The notes under the pieces were generated by a model. It worked only from the letters and a program-made list of their open reading frames with translations, was not told where the DNA came from and ran no database searches. A stretch of 64,000 bases of DNA from Sabulitectum sp036743055 (GTDB taxonomy: Bacteria; Fermentibacterota; Fermentibacteria; Fermentibacterales; JCC-6). Positions 53,623 through 63,370 of this stretch are shown piece after piece. The position numbers and the translations under genes are program-made. Where the stretch lies: contig DAINQE010000007.1 of assembly GCA_036743055.1 (NCBI GenBank), positions 1 to 64,000 of the forward strand, read 5' to 3'. Within the stretch, counting starts at the first letter, position 1. Every line of letters starts with the position of its first letter.

Positions 53623-54759
53623 CTACTTCAGTGCTTCCGTTCCGCTGAACTCCCTGTTCAGGGCCATGGCGTCAAGCACCATGCGGTCCTCATCGGAGGT
53701 CTTTCCAGTTACCAGCCTGGCCAGAACCTCACCGACCCCGGGGCCCAGCATGAAACCCTGACCGCACATGCCAACCGCGGCCAGGAAACCCTTCACTCCG
53801 GTTTCCCCTATTATCGGTGAACCGTCGGGGGTCTGGGGGTAGCAGCCTTTCCAGGTTCTCCTTACCTTCAGGTTGGCAAGTCTGGGGTAGAGGTCCACCA
53901 TCCTTCTGGAGACCATGGGCAGGAACTCCGAGGTCTCAGCTGTTCCCGTGCCCAGCCTGGGCGGGTCGGGGGTGATGCAGAACACCACCTGACCTGTGCT
54001 GTACTGGTAAAAGTAGTAGTTGGCGCTTCCAGGAGCCCTCTTGATGTCCACCACCATGGGGTGAAAGAATCTCTGAACAGGTTCGGTTATTCCCGCTTCG
54101 TGCATGTCCGGGTACACAGGCAGGTCCACACCCAGCATGGCTCCGATCTCCCTTGCATATGAGCCTGCGCAGTTGATGACGATGGGGGCGGTGTAGGTGC
54201 CCCGGGTGGTCTCGACCTTGAAGTCGCTGTTCTTCGTTATCGACCTTACTTCCTCGTTGAACCTGAACTCGGCCCCCTGTCTCACAGCGTACCTGTGGAA
54301 GGCGTAGCAGCTCTCCATTGGGCTTGCGCTGCCGTCCTCAGGGGAGAAGGTTCCCCCGAGAAGACCATCCTGATTGATGCCCGGAACTATCTCCATGATC
54401 TTTTCAGGCCCGTGCCACTGGATGTTCAGCCCGGCCTTCTGCTGGGCGGGTATCATCTTCCTCAGTGACTCCGCGATGGCCTCTTCATAGGCCACGAAGG
54501 TGTAACCCCCCATGTGCCAGCCGATGTCGTCACCGTGCTTCTCCTTCCAGGTGGAGAAGGTCTTCAGGGAATGAAGGCTGAGGGCTACCTTGGCCGGTTC
54601 CCCGTGGGTGGCCCTGATTCCGCCTATGGCGCACTTGTTGTTGCCCTGGCCGGCGGAGCTGCCGGAATCCAGAACAAGGGTCCTCACGTTGCGGGAGGCC
54701 AGGGACATGGCCGCGGGGGTGCCCACGGAGCCCGCTCCTATGATGATCACGTCGTACAT
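53623..54759 (-). CDS. DAO-family FAD amino-acid dehydrogenase subunit
   Basis: 378 aa. N-terminal ADP-binding motif VIIIGAGSVGTPAAMSLASR and the DAO-family end (TPDGSPIIGETGVKGFLAAVGMCGQGFMLGPGVGEVLA). This is the small oxidising subunit of a two-component dehydrogenase like sarcosine oxidase beta, HcnC, opine oxidase B or hydroxyproline dehydrogenase. The substrate could be an imino or N-alkyl amino acid. Its start overlaps the stop of the FAD/FeS subunit by 1 bp. Confidence 0.85.
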   Translation of the reverse strand: MYDVIIIGAGSVGTPAAMSLASRNVRTLVLDSGSSAGQGNNKCAIGGIRATHGEPAKVALSLHSLKTFSTWKEKHGDDIGWHMGGYTFVAYEEAIAESLRKMIPAQQKAGLNIQWHGPEKIMEIVPGINQDGLLGGTFSPEDGSASPMESCYAFHRYAVRQGAEFRFNEEVRSITKNSDFKVETTRGTYTAPIVINCAGSYAREIGAMLGVDLPVYPDMHEAGITEPVQRFFHPMVVDIKRAPGSANYYFYQYSTGQVVFCITPDPPRLGTGTAETSEFLPMVSRRMVDLYPRLANLKVRRTWKGCYPQTPDGSPIIGETGVKGFLAAVGMCGQGFMLGPGVGEVLARLVTGKTSDEDRMVLDAMALNREFSGTEALK

Positions 54760-56992
54760 CAGATCTCCTCCCTTCCGCAGAATACACCAAGCCTCGTTTC
54801 GGCGAAGAGGGGCCTTTCGGTGAAGTCGGTGATCTCCTCAAGGGGGATTCCCTCCGAGCGGATTATCCTGGGGATCAGTGTCCTGCAGGTCTTGCCTCCG
54901 CAGGAGCCGAATCCCGCCCTGGTCCTGGCCTTGAGTTCGTTCAAGTCCCTTACTCCCAGGCGGAGCATCTCCCTTATCTCCCCGGCGGTGACCCTCTCAC
55001 AACGGCAGACTATCGCGTCGTCGGGAATGGGGAGCTCGGGAACGGATTCCTCCGGGGCGGTCTGGTCAGGTGTCTGGATCCTTACCCCTGCGACCCTGTT
55101 CGCGATACCAGACGGGGTCTTAATGTCCAGGAGCATGGTGCCGGGGTATCCCGGTGCTTCCCGGAGGCCCAGGGCGGTGCCCTTGCCAAGGATCTCCCCT
55201 TCCCAGTCCGTAAGTGTCAGGGCATCACCTGTTTTTACCATCCATTCCCCCAGCTCCCAGGGAATGGTTACCACCGGGTTCTCGATATCCTTCCGGCGGT
55301 CCACCAGTGTGACCGCCAGGCCCGGACATACCGCCACGCACTTCCTGCAGCCTATGCAGCCATCGCTGTATTCGGGAAGACCCATGACCGGGTGGCCTTC
55401 AGTTGTTATGAGCCCCTTGGGGCACACTGTCATGCAGGGGTTGCAGGGTATCTCCTGAAGGCAGTGGATGACCGGGTACACACCTGCGGTGTCCGGGGAC
55501 TCAATGTACTCCTCCACCCTTCCGCCGGGGCTCTTGAGCACCTCGGCCTTTTCCGCCCAGTCGTCGGGTATCTCCACCTGGCAGCCTTTCAGGGTGCAGG
55601 CTATCTCCCTGCCCCGGATCTTGCCTGAGAACATGGCGGCGCTGGCCTCGGCTATCTCCTCGGAATCACCGGTTACCATGGTTGGTATGCCGAATTCCAG
55701 GGCTTTCTGATGAAACTCGTTCACCGGGCTGAGACCCACGGCAACCAGCAGGGTGTCCACCCTGAAGTTCTTCTCGGTGCCGGTTACGGGGTTGAAAGAA
55801 CCGTCAACCTCCGCAATGGTTACGCTTTCGAGCTTTTCGCCGCCGTGGGCGGCAAGAACGGTGTGGCGGGTGTAGATGGGAACTCCGAGCCTTGCTATCT
55901 TGTCGGCGTGCACCTTGTAGCCGCCGCATCTCTCCATTCCCTCTGCAAGACCCACCACTGTCATCCCAGCCTGAATGGCGTGGTAGGCGCCTATGAGGCC
56001 CACATTCCCGCCGCCAAGAACGAATATCCTCTCGGAGCACCGGATGAGGTCGCGGTTAACCAGGGTCTGGAAAGCGCCTGCCCCGTAAACGCCGGGAAGG
56101 GTGCAGCCCGGGAAGGGCAGGGATTTCTCCCTGGCCCCTGCGGCAACCAGGAGCTGTCTCGGCTTCACGAGCCTGTAGCCATCGGGCCTCCTTATGCCCA
56201 CCTTGCCGTCGCTGAACACCGCCAGCACGATGGATTCCAGCCATATCTCCACGGAGTCCATGGCCCTTAGTTCGTCCTCCAGGAGCTTCGCGATGGTTAT
56301 GCCCCGGGTTCCCGCCCGGCAGTCGGCTACGGAACCGAAGAACTTGTGGGTCTGAAGCACCAGCTTGCCGCCCATNNNNNNNNNNNNNNNNNNNNNNNNN
56401 NNNNNNNNNNNNNNNNNNNNNNNNNNNNNNNNNNNNNNNNNNNNNNNNNNNNNNNNNNNNNNNNNNNNNNNNNNNAGTCGGCTACGGAACCGAAGAACTT
56501 GTGGGTCTGAAGCACCAGCTTGCCGCCCATGCGGTCCTTGTCGTCCACTATCACCGTGGTGAAGCCGGCCTCGCCCAGTTCCCTGGCCGCTGCCATGCCC
56601 GAGGGTCCCGCCCCTATTATCAGAACGTCTGTCTCAACTGTTTCAGGGGGATCCACCGCGGGAGGAGCGGCGTACTCCAGCTCAGGCAGCCCCTCAACCG
56701 TGCGTACCTCCATGCCTTCGGCAAGGGGGACGATGCAACTCTTCAGGGGGATACCGTCGATGATCAGGGTGCACTGGGAGCACTGGCCGTTGGCGCAGAA
56801 AAGCCCCTGGGCGCCGCCGTCCTTGTGGTGATGGCCGAAGATCCGTTCCCCTCCGGCGAAGACAGCCGAGGAGACCATCTCCCCCTCACTGCCCATCATG
56901 TCCCGTCCGTTGAAGGTGAACCTCACCCATCTGCCATCCGGTACCGGAAGAACGGGATGGCGGCATATTCTGGCTCCGTGTTCCAATTCCAA
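54759..56992 (-). CDS. 2Fe-2S/FAD/4Fe-4S/BFD oxidoreductase subunit (split by an artefactual gap)
   Basis: Once the false gap is collapsed (the 55 bases on each side are identical and in frame), one continuous protein of about 692 aa results from TTG 56992 (AAGGAG upstream); ATG 57013 is the alternative. Domains in order: N-terminal [2Fe-2S] (CANGQCSQC), FAD/NAD domain (VLIIGAGPSGMAAARELGEAGF), two ferredoxin-like cysteine stretches (CNPCMTVCPKG, CIGCRKCVAVCPG) and a BFD-like [2Fe-2S] end (CRCERVTAGEIREMLRLG...SCGGKTC). It pairs with the DAO subunit downstream, as in HcnAB or opine/hydroxyproline dehydrogenases, and would pass electrons on. Confidence 0.85.
56321..56375. repeat. Left copy of the 55-bp gap-flanking duplicate
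   Basis: Bases 56321-56375 are identical to 56476-56530, directly on the far side of the 100-N run. Within a coding frame this is an assembly overlap, not a biological repeat. Confidence 0.95.
56376..56475. other. Artefactual assembly gap (100 N)
   Basis: Exactly 100 N between two identical 55-base copies. Removing the N run and one copy restores a single open reading frame, so no sequence is missing. Confidence 0.93.
56476..56530. repeat. Right copy of the 55-bp gap-flanking duplicate
   Basis: Identical to 56321-56375; see the gap entry. A 55-base overlap is a common k-mer length of short-read assemblers. Confidence 0.95.
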
Positions 56993-57027
56993 GACTGTCT
57001 CCTTATATGGCATTCCAGGGGAAGAGG

Positions 57028-57348
57028 CTACCTGCCCCGCCATTTCCTGGCGTAGGAGGGCCCTCCCTTTGATGATTTAACGAAACCCCTGCACTCAGGG
57101 AAACGGACGCATCTCCATACCCTGATGTGGGGATACTGATATCTCTCGGTGTCGCCTCCGCAGAGCGGGCATCTGGGGGTATTCCGCCCGGTGATCCTTC
57201 TGTCTTCCCTCTCGAACTGCTCCTGGAGCCTTCTGTGCTCCTCCTCCCGGGAGGGGCCGGAGAACTCTCCAAGGACCTTCCTGAGCATTATGAAGATCAC
57301 TGCCACCGCACCTGCGGCGGAGAACAGACGGAATATATCCAACAGCAT
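57028..57348 (-). CDS. Membrane-anchored zinc-ribbon protein
   Basis: 106 aa. One N-terminal helix (IFRLFSAAGAVAVIFIML) then a charged helix (SREEEHRRLQEQFEREDRR) and a CPLCGGDT...CVRFPECRGF zinc ribbon similar to the C-terminal zinc domain of topoisomerase I. It may bind nucleic acid at the membrane. Upstream of, and same strand as, the FAD/FeS subunit, with about 35 bp between them. Confidence 0.6.
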   Translation of the reverse strand: MLLDIFRLFSAAGAVAVIFIMLRKVLGEFSGPSREEEHRRLQEQFEREDRRITGRNTPRCPLCGGDTERYQYPHIRVWRCVRFPECRGFVKSSKGGPSYARKWRGR

Positions 57349-57424
57349 GCTCCAAGTGGTTTTCTAAAAACAGGTCGATTCGTTCATACAATATATACAC
57401 CCCGGACCGGGCCCTGCGAAGGCG

Positions 57425-57454
57425 TTGACAGGAGCATACCCTCTACGGTAATAT
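57425..57454 (+). promoter_or_regulatory. Promoter of the EF-G-like gene
   Basis: TTGACA (57425-57430), 18-bp spacer, TAATAT (57449-57454). The leader to the ATG at 57530 is about 70 bases. Confidence 0.65.
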
Positions 57455-57529
57455 TGAGTTTCTGCGACGAGCAACCTATTTGCATATTATTAGATAACAA
57501 CCATAATAACACCCGGAGACTGGACTGAG

Positions 57530-59578
57530 ATGAAAAACTACACTGCAGACAAACTGAGGAACGTGGTTGTGCTTGGGCACGGTTCCGTTGGAAAGACCAG
57601 CTTCTGTGAAGCTCTCCTTTTCACCGGAGGAGGTTCGGAGAGGCTGGGATCGGTCGACGACGGCACCAGCGTTTTCGACTATACCGCCGAGAGCAGGGAG
57701 AAGAAGCACAGCTTCGGCTCCACCATCGCCCACTGCGACTGGAACGGTCACAAGATCAACATCATGGACACTCCGGGCCTTGCTGATTTCTACGGGGAGA
57801 CCATAGGCGCCATCTCCGCCGCCGAGTTGAGCGTGGTTCTCCTGGACGGCACCGACGGCGTCGAGGTGGGAAGCTACAAGACCTGGAACTTCGCCGAAGA
57901 GGCCTCCGTTCCCGCTTTCCTTTTCGTCAACAGGGTGGACAGGGAAAACGCAAATTTCGACCGTGTCCTCGAAGAGGCGCGGGAGATGTTCAGCAAGCAC
58001 ATCGTTCCGGTTGTCTTCCCTGTGATGGATGGCGACAGGTTCGTCTGCATCGCCAACTCGATAACCGGAAAGGCAGTTGACGCCTCCGGGAAGGAGATTC
58101 CCCTTCCGGATTCAGCGAAGGATCTCTGTGAAGACTACAGGATGCAGCTCACCGAAGAAGCCGCAGAGGCCAGCGAAGAGCTCATGGAGGCCTTCTTCGC
58201 CAACGAGACCCTCACCGACAAGGAGCTTGCAAAGGGCATCACACTGGCTGTGCGCAACAGAGGGCTCTTCCCGCTGTTCTGCGGAACCTCCATTCCACCT
58301 GTGGGGCAGAAATTCGTTCTGGATTCCATAGTGGAGTACGGCCCCTCGCCCCTGGATGCCCCCGAGGCAGAAACCGCCGACGGCGGCAGGTTCGAAAGGA
58401 ATCCCGGAGGAGGCTTCGTTGCCAGGGCCTTCAGCACGAAGCTGGACAAGCATGTGGGCGACATGGTCTACATCAAGGTGCTAAGCGGCGAGGCTTCAGG
58501 TTCACACGAGGTGATAAACACCAGCAGGAACCAGTCCGAGCGTCTGGGGAACTACTACTACATGAACGGCTCCAGCAGGGCCGACGCCGAGAAAATGATC
58601 ACAGGCGACATCATGGCGGTGGCCAAGCTGAAGAACACCATCACCAACGATGTTCTCTGCGACAAGGGTTCTCAGGTCAACCTGGCCCCCATCAAGTTCC
58701 CCAATCCCGTCTACAGGGCGGCCATCGCCCCGAAGAAACGCGGTGACGAAGACAAGATGGGCGCCGGGCTCCACAAGCTGGGCGCCATGGATCCCACCTT
58801 CGTAACCAGGAACGAGGCTAACATCGGCCAGACCACAGTGAGCGGAATGGGTGAGCTTCACCTGCAAACCATGCTCACCCGTCTCAAGGAGATGAACGGT
58901 GTGGAGGCCGAGCTTTTCAAACCCCGCATCGCCTACCAGGAAACCATTACGAAGATCGCCGCCGGCGCTTACAAGCACAAGAAGCAGTCCGGCGGCAGGG
59001 GACAGTACGGCCATGTCCTCATGCGTGTGGAACCGATGCCCCGGGGCGAGGGTTTCATATTCGACAGCGAGGTCACAGGCGGCAACGTTCCCACCAAGTA
59101 CATACCGGCAGTTGAGAAGGGCGTAGTGGAAGCCATGCAGAAGGGCCCGATCTCCGGCAGTGAGGTCATCGACGTCAAAGCCGTGGTCACCGACGGCTCC
59201 GCCCACTCGGTGGACTCCTCGGATATGGCCTTCAAGCTTGCCGCCAGCAGATGCTTCCAGGACCTGATGATGCAGGCCGGACCGGTACTCCTCGAGCCCA
59301 TCATGGCCCTTGAGATAACCGTACCCGACGAATTCATGGGCGACGTGATGGGTGACATTAACACCCGCAGGGGCAAGATCCAGGGAATGGAGGCCCAGGG
59401 CGGCTTCCAGGTTATCAAGGCAGCGGTTCCCGAAGCGGAACTCTACCAGTACACCAGCTCCCTCCGATCCCTTACCCAGGCCAGGGGAAGCTTTACCCAG
59501 GCCTTCTCACACTACGAACCGGCCCCCAGGGAGGTTCAGCAGAAGGTCATGGAAGAGTACCAGAAGGAAGAAGAGTAG
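57530..59578 (+). CDS. fusA2: EF-G-like translational GTPase (FusA2 type)
   Basis: 682 aa, all five EF-G domains. G1 is GHGSVGKT (16-23) rather than GHIDAGKT; G3 reads DTPGL (80-84), so the catalytic His of DxPGH is Leu; G4 is VNRVD. Residues EKKHSFGSTIAHCDW replace the usual E-R-G-I-T-I switch region. This is the pattern of the EF-G-like paralogues often called EF-G2, whose GTP hydrolysis is weak or regulated. It is not the housekeeping EF-G. A small exported protein follows 2 bp after its stop. Confidence 0.85.
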   Translation: MKNYTADKLRNVVVLGHGSVGKTSFCEALLFTGGGSERLGSVDDGTSVFDYTAESREKKHSFGSTIAHCDWNGHKINIMDTPGLADFYGETIGAISAAELSVVLLDGTDGVEVGSYKTWNFAEEASVPAFLFVNRVDRENANFDRVLEEAREMFSKHIVPVVFPVMDGDRFVCIANSITGKAVDASGKEIPLPDSAKDLCEDYRMQLTEEAAEASEELMEAFFANETLTDKELAKGITLAVRNRGLFPLFCGTSIPPVGQKFVLDSIVEYGPSPLDAPEAETADGGRFERNPGGGFVARAFSTKLDKHVGDMVYIKVLSGEASGSHEVINTSRNQSERLGNYYYMNGSSRADAEKMITGDIMAVAKLKNTITNDVLCDKGSQVNLAPIKFPNPVYRAAIAPKKRGDEDKMGAGLHKLGAMDPTFVTRNEANIGQTTVSGMGELHLQTMLTRLKEMNGVEAELFKPRIAYQETITKIAAGAYKHKKQSGGRGQYGHVLMRVEPMPRGEGFIFDSEVTGGNVPTKYIPAVEKGVVEAMQKGPISGSEVIDVKAVVTDGSAHSVDSSDMAFKLAASRCFQDLMMQAGPVLLEPIMALEITVPDEFMGDVMGDINTRRGKIQGMEAQGGFQVIKAAVPEAELYQYTSSLRSLTQARGSFTQAFSHYEPAPREVQQKVMEEYQKEEE

Positions 59579-59580
59579 TC

Positions 59581-60207
59581 ATGAAAAAGGCATCGGCGGT
59601 TCTCATCTGCCTTGTTTTCATAGCGGGAACCGCCGTTGCCTCACCCTTCGGCGAGGGAGGGGGAACCTCCCCCGGCGAAGAGGAAAGCAATCTGGCCACC
59701 ATTCTCATGATCACAGTGGTGGTGGGGTTCACGGCCCTGCTCGTTAGCGACATCATCGCCGACGACGGCCTGGAATCCCAAGATGCCCTGGCGGGGATTA
59801 CAGCTTCCGATACATCCTCCGTTTCGGAAGAAACAGGAGTGAACTGGGAGCAGCTGGCCCCTGCTGATTCCCTTCCAGTCCTTGCCATAGCGGTCTTCCA
59901 GGGTCCTTCCGGAAGGGAAGCAGCCAGGTACATGGCCTCACTCCTTTCGTCCAGGGAGAACATCGACTACACCATCCACGGCTCACCGTCAGCTCTGGGG
60001 CACCAGTCCCCCTCAGAAACCGCCTCCACGGGCTTCGCCTTCGTACCCAGCGACTACTTCATAACAGCGGATCAGGAAGGCCTGTTCCTTTTCCACAGGG
60101 GCAGCGGCCAACCTGAATGGTCCTTCCCGATGCAGGAAGCCGGGCTTGATTCAGCCTTCGTAAGAAGAGCCGCCGCCTCCCTTATGGAGCACTTCGAGCT
60201 TCCATAG
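59581..60207 (+). CDS. Exported single-helix protein of unknown function
   Basis: 208 aa. Signal peptide (MKKASAVLICLVFIAGTAVA), a Gly/Glu-rich segment, then one membrane helix (TILMITVVVGFTALLVSDII) and a soluble tail with a beta-strand pattern. Starts 2 bp after the EF-G-like gene (GGAAG inside its end), so they are cotranscribed. No motif assigns function. Confidence 0.6.
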   Translation: MKKASAVLICLVFIAGTAVASPFGEGGGTSPGEEESNLATILMITVVVGFTALLVSDIIADDGLESQDALAGITASDTSSVSEETGVNWEQLAPADSLPVLAIAVFQGPSGREAARYMASLLSSRENIDYTIHGSPSALGHQSPSETASTGFAFVPSDYFITADQEGLFLFHRGSGQPEWSFPMQEAGLDSAFVRRAAASLMEHFELP

Positions 60208-60287
60208 TCACAGGCACTTTTTTTCATCTTTCCTGTTGTATATATATATGATGTTATCATTTTTCCCTTAGAGAAACAGGAGGAGTC

Positions 60288-61918
60288 ATGAGAATTGCCT
60301 CAGTACTGGCAGCCGTTCTGCTGTCAGCGTCACTGGCCGGGGAATTCACCGTTACAGTGCCTGTGGACCGGCAGGTTCAGATGCGCGAATTCGGCGGATA
60401 CACTTCGGTCTCAATACCCGGAGCCCCTGGAATAAGCATTTCAGGCGCACCGAGCCTTCCGGTGCTGAGCACCCCGATAGCCCTTCCCCATGGCACCAGG
60501 GCAGTATCGATGGAGGTTCTTTCGGTGAACTGGACGGCCCTCAGGGGAAGGCACACGGTACTTCCCGCAACCGAGCAGGTGCCACTGAGCCTCATGGGCC
60601 AGACCGAGATCCCCCTTCCCAGCCCCGACCAGGCCATCTACTCCTCCTCCGAGTTCTACCCCGGAACCGCAGCAAGACTCGAAGAGTCCTCCATGCTCCT
60701 CGGTTTCCCGGTGGCTTATGTAAGCGTTTACCCCGTTCGCTGGAACCCGGCCTCCGGAACCATAGAGGTGGCCAGCGACATTCAGCTCAGGGTAACAACG
60801 GAATACACCGGCGATAACTACCAGGTGAGGGCCCGCAGCGCCCAGACGGAAGCAAGGACAAGAGCCCTTGTGGAAGCATCTGTTGTTAACCCGGAAATGG
60901 TCCAGGCCAGCGGCGCCGCGATAATCCCCAGCCGCGACCTCACCTACGGCGAGTTCGTTGTTATCACCACCCCCACCTACGAGAGCTATGCCGAAGAGTT
61001 CGCCGAGTGGAAGACCCGGAAGGGCGTTCCCACAGGCGTCTACACCACAACATGGATCCAGGNNNNNNNNNNNNNNNNNNNNNNNNNNNNNNNNNNNNNN
61101 NNNNNNNNNNNNNNNNNNNNNNNNNNNNNNNNNNNNNNNNNNNNNNNNNNNNNNNNNNNNNNCTCTGCCAGGCAATATATGAAGAGCACTGGGACGAGAA
61201 CGCCCTCACCCTGGGCGGAATGCACTTCATGGGCCGCGACGAAATGAACCCCGGCAGCGATCAGGTGATGGACTGGTGCGTGAAGGAGTACAACCTGTTC
61301 GGCGAACCCGAACTTCCCATCTGGACGGCGGACGCCCAGCAGCTCTCCGCCACGCATCCTTCCTCTATCTCCGGCTCCACTTCGGTAACGGTCACCGTAA
61401 CCGCCGGTGGTTCCCCGGTGTCCGGCGCCAGGGTCTGCCTCTACAAGGGCGACAGCTGGGCCACAGCCGATGTCTACGAAGTTGCCGTCACCAACGGCTC
61501 CGGTCAGGTGACCATCTCCGTTGCCCCCTCCACCACCGGAACCATGCTGGTAACGGCCTGGAAGCATAACTGCATAGCCTATCTGGGCTCGCTGAGCGTT
61601 GGCGGAACAGGCATCGGTGACCAGGCCGAGGGCATGACCTTCGTAACCTCCATTGGTGCTCCCTACCCCAACCCGGCGGTCTCTTCCGCCGCGGTGCCCT
61701 TCACCATGGCGAATGCCGGAACCGCAACCGTTCAGGTGTTCGACCTCTCCGGACGCAGCGTTGCCACCATCGGCAGCCAGGAGTTCGCAGCGGGTCAGCA
61801 CACCGTGAACTGGAACCTCACCGGCAGCGGCGGGGCACCTGTTCCCAACGGCTTCTACAGCGTTGTGGTGACCACCCCCGACGGCGTTATGACAGAAAGG
61901 GTGATGGTCCTCAGGTAG
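60288..61918 (+). CDS. Gingipain-type C25 peptidase with sorting domain (catalytic core in gap)
   Basis: ATG 60288 with GGAGG upstream; signal peptide (ASVLAAVLLSASLAGEF). Residues ~20-225 are the C25 propeptide, then EFVVITTPTYESYAEEFAEWKTRKGVP starts the peptidase domain, which is cut by the gap. After the gap come the end of the peptidase domain (CVKEYNLFGEPELPIWT), an Ig-like domain (ISGSTSVTVTVTAGGSPVSGARVCLYKG) and the sorting domain (APYPNPAVSSAAVPFTM...VFDLSGRSV...VPNGFYSVVV). The catalytic His and Cys are not seen, being in the missing part, so the real gap is much longer than 100 bases. Confidence 0.82.
61063..61162. other. Assembly gap (100 N) inside the C25 peptidase gene
   Basis: Exactly 100 N. 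Given the length of C25 catalytic domains, several hundred bases of coding sequence must be missing. Flanks are not duplicated. Confidence 0.95.
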
Positions 61919-61935
61919 GAATACCTGACATCGAC

Positions 61936-61963
61936 GGGAAGGGGCGCTTCGGCGCCCCTTCTC
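61936..61963 (+). terminator. Terminator-like hairpin with TTCG tetraloop
   Basis: AAGGGGCGC (61939-61947), loop TTCG, then GCGCCCCTT (61952-61960), extendable by about three pairs, followed by TCTTAT. It lies 18 bp after the C25 peptidase stop. Confidence 0.8.
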
Positions 61964-62032
61964 TTATACTGAGTGATTGATAATAATATACATAGATTGC
62001 GTAAGGAATATTTCTTTATCTGGAGGTGCAAT

Positions 62033-63370
62033 ATGCGGGTCCACAGATTATTCATTACGGTTCACATTCTTGTCCTGGCGGATCAGGGGCTCTCTTCTCC
62101 CACCTGGATCATTAACTACGACGGAGTCGGCACGAATACCATCAAGTGCGTACTCCCCCTTTCCAACGGACACACTGTATTCAGCGCCACCTGCTACTCC
62201 CCGCCGGACATCAGCGGAAGCTGGACCGCTGAGATCGACGAAAACGGTGACATACTCTGGAACTACTACAACGATTATCCACCCCTGGGCATAGCCGAGA
62301 TCAACGGTGAAGGCTGCATTCTTCTCACAGGAACCGCCAACAGCTGCAGGGTCGTTCGCCTTGATCAGTCAGGAAATGAAATATGGGAACACCCTGCAGC
62401 CTGGACACTTGCGGGTATTGTGGGAACCGCAGACGGACACTTCGTTTACAGGAGCGTGGGAAATCTGATCAAGATCGACAAGGACTTCAACACCATATGG
62501 ACCCTGGAACCCCCTGAGCCTGGAGTCATTCAGATCCTCGGGCCATCATACTCCCCATCGGGGGGATTCGCCGCGGCCGGTGTGAACCCTGGATCATTCT
62601 CCGACACCGTTGCCGCGGGCACTGCGGATTCCCTGGGGGTGTTCGGCTCAGTCGGATACATAACCGGCGGCGGAGGGATAATAACTGCCCTGTCCGCATA
62701 CTCAGATGTGGATGAGAGCTGCTATGGGGTGGTTCAGTACCTCAACCCGATGCCTCCAAACCTGTCAGACGAGATAGTGTTCCGGTTCAACGCCGGCGGA
62801 GAACTGAACTGGTCCAGGGAGATCGACGACATGGTTGCTCTATGCCGGTCCACGGACGGACATCCTGTGGTCGTTGGTGAAGAATCCCCGGATTACCCCG
62901 TAACCTTCTTCGTAAGGAAGCTCGATCCCGGGAACGGTGACACCATCTGGAGCGTTGTACATGGCAACGGTGATGACAGTTTCGTTCCGTACTGCATCGC
63001 CACGGCTTCAGACGGCGGCTTCATTGTGGGCGGGGGTTGCTTAGAAGGAACTGCGGTGCTGGCAAAGACCGATTTGGAGGGACTGATAAACGGAATGGGG
63101 ATTGAAGGGGGTTCTGTGCATAACCCGCTTCATGTCTCTCCGGTGTCAAATCCTTCCGGCGGTTCCGTTCTTCTGCGGATACAGGCACCTGAATCAGTTG
63201 ATCTGAACCTGGTCATCCATGACTCCTGTGGAAGGGTGGTGTTCTCCCAAGGTATGGGCACCGGCATGGGGATCGTAAACGCTGGAACGCTGCCCACGGG
63301 AATGTACACGGCAAGCATTCTGTCGGATGAACATGGCATTGCTTCCTGCAGGCTGGTTGTGCTGAACTAA
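62033..63370 (+). CDS. Secreted repeat protein (beta-propeller-like) with sorting-type C-terminus
   Basis: 445 aa from ATG 62033 with GGAGG at 8 bases upstream. Signal peptide (LFITVHILVLADQGLSS). The middle has PQQ/WD-like repeats (WTAEIDENGDILWNYY, VVRLDQSGNEIWEH, LIKIDKDFNTIWTL, TASDGGFIVGGGC) typical of a beta-propeller on an extracellular protein. The last ~80 residues (VSPVSNPSGGSVLLRIQ...VIHDSCGRVVFS...LPTGMYTASIL) look like the same sorting-domain class as the C25 peptidase. Converges on the comM-like gene with a 4-bp overlap. Confidence 0.65.
   Translation: MRVHRLFITVHILVLADQGLSSPTWIINYDGVGTNTIKCVLPLSNGHTVFSATCYSPPDISGSWTAEIDENGDILWNYYNDYPPLGIAEINGEGCILLTGTANSCRVVRLDQSGNEIWEHPAAWTLAGIVGTADGHFVYRSVGNLIKIDKDFNTIWTLEPPEPGVIQILGPSYSPSGGFAAAGVNPGSFSDTVAAGTADSLGVFGSVGYITGGGGIITALSAYSDVDESCYGVVQYLNPMPPNLSDEIVFRFNAGGELNWSREIDDMVALCRSTDGHPVVVGEESPDYPVTFFVRKLDPGNGDTIWSVVHGNGDDSFVPYCIATASDGGFIVGGGCLEGTAVLAKTDLEGLINGMGIEGGSVHNPLHVSPVSNPSGGSVLLRIQAPESVDLNLVIHDSCGRVVFSQGMGTGMGIVNAGTLPTGMYTASILSDEHGIASCRLVVLN

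Noticed and set aside
56321..56530. A biological direct repeat of 55 bp in a coding region
   Set aside because: It flanks a 100-N run exactly and its removal restores the frame, so it is an assembly overlap.
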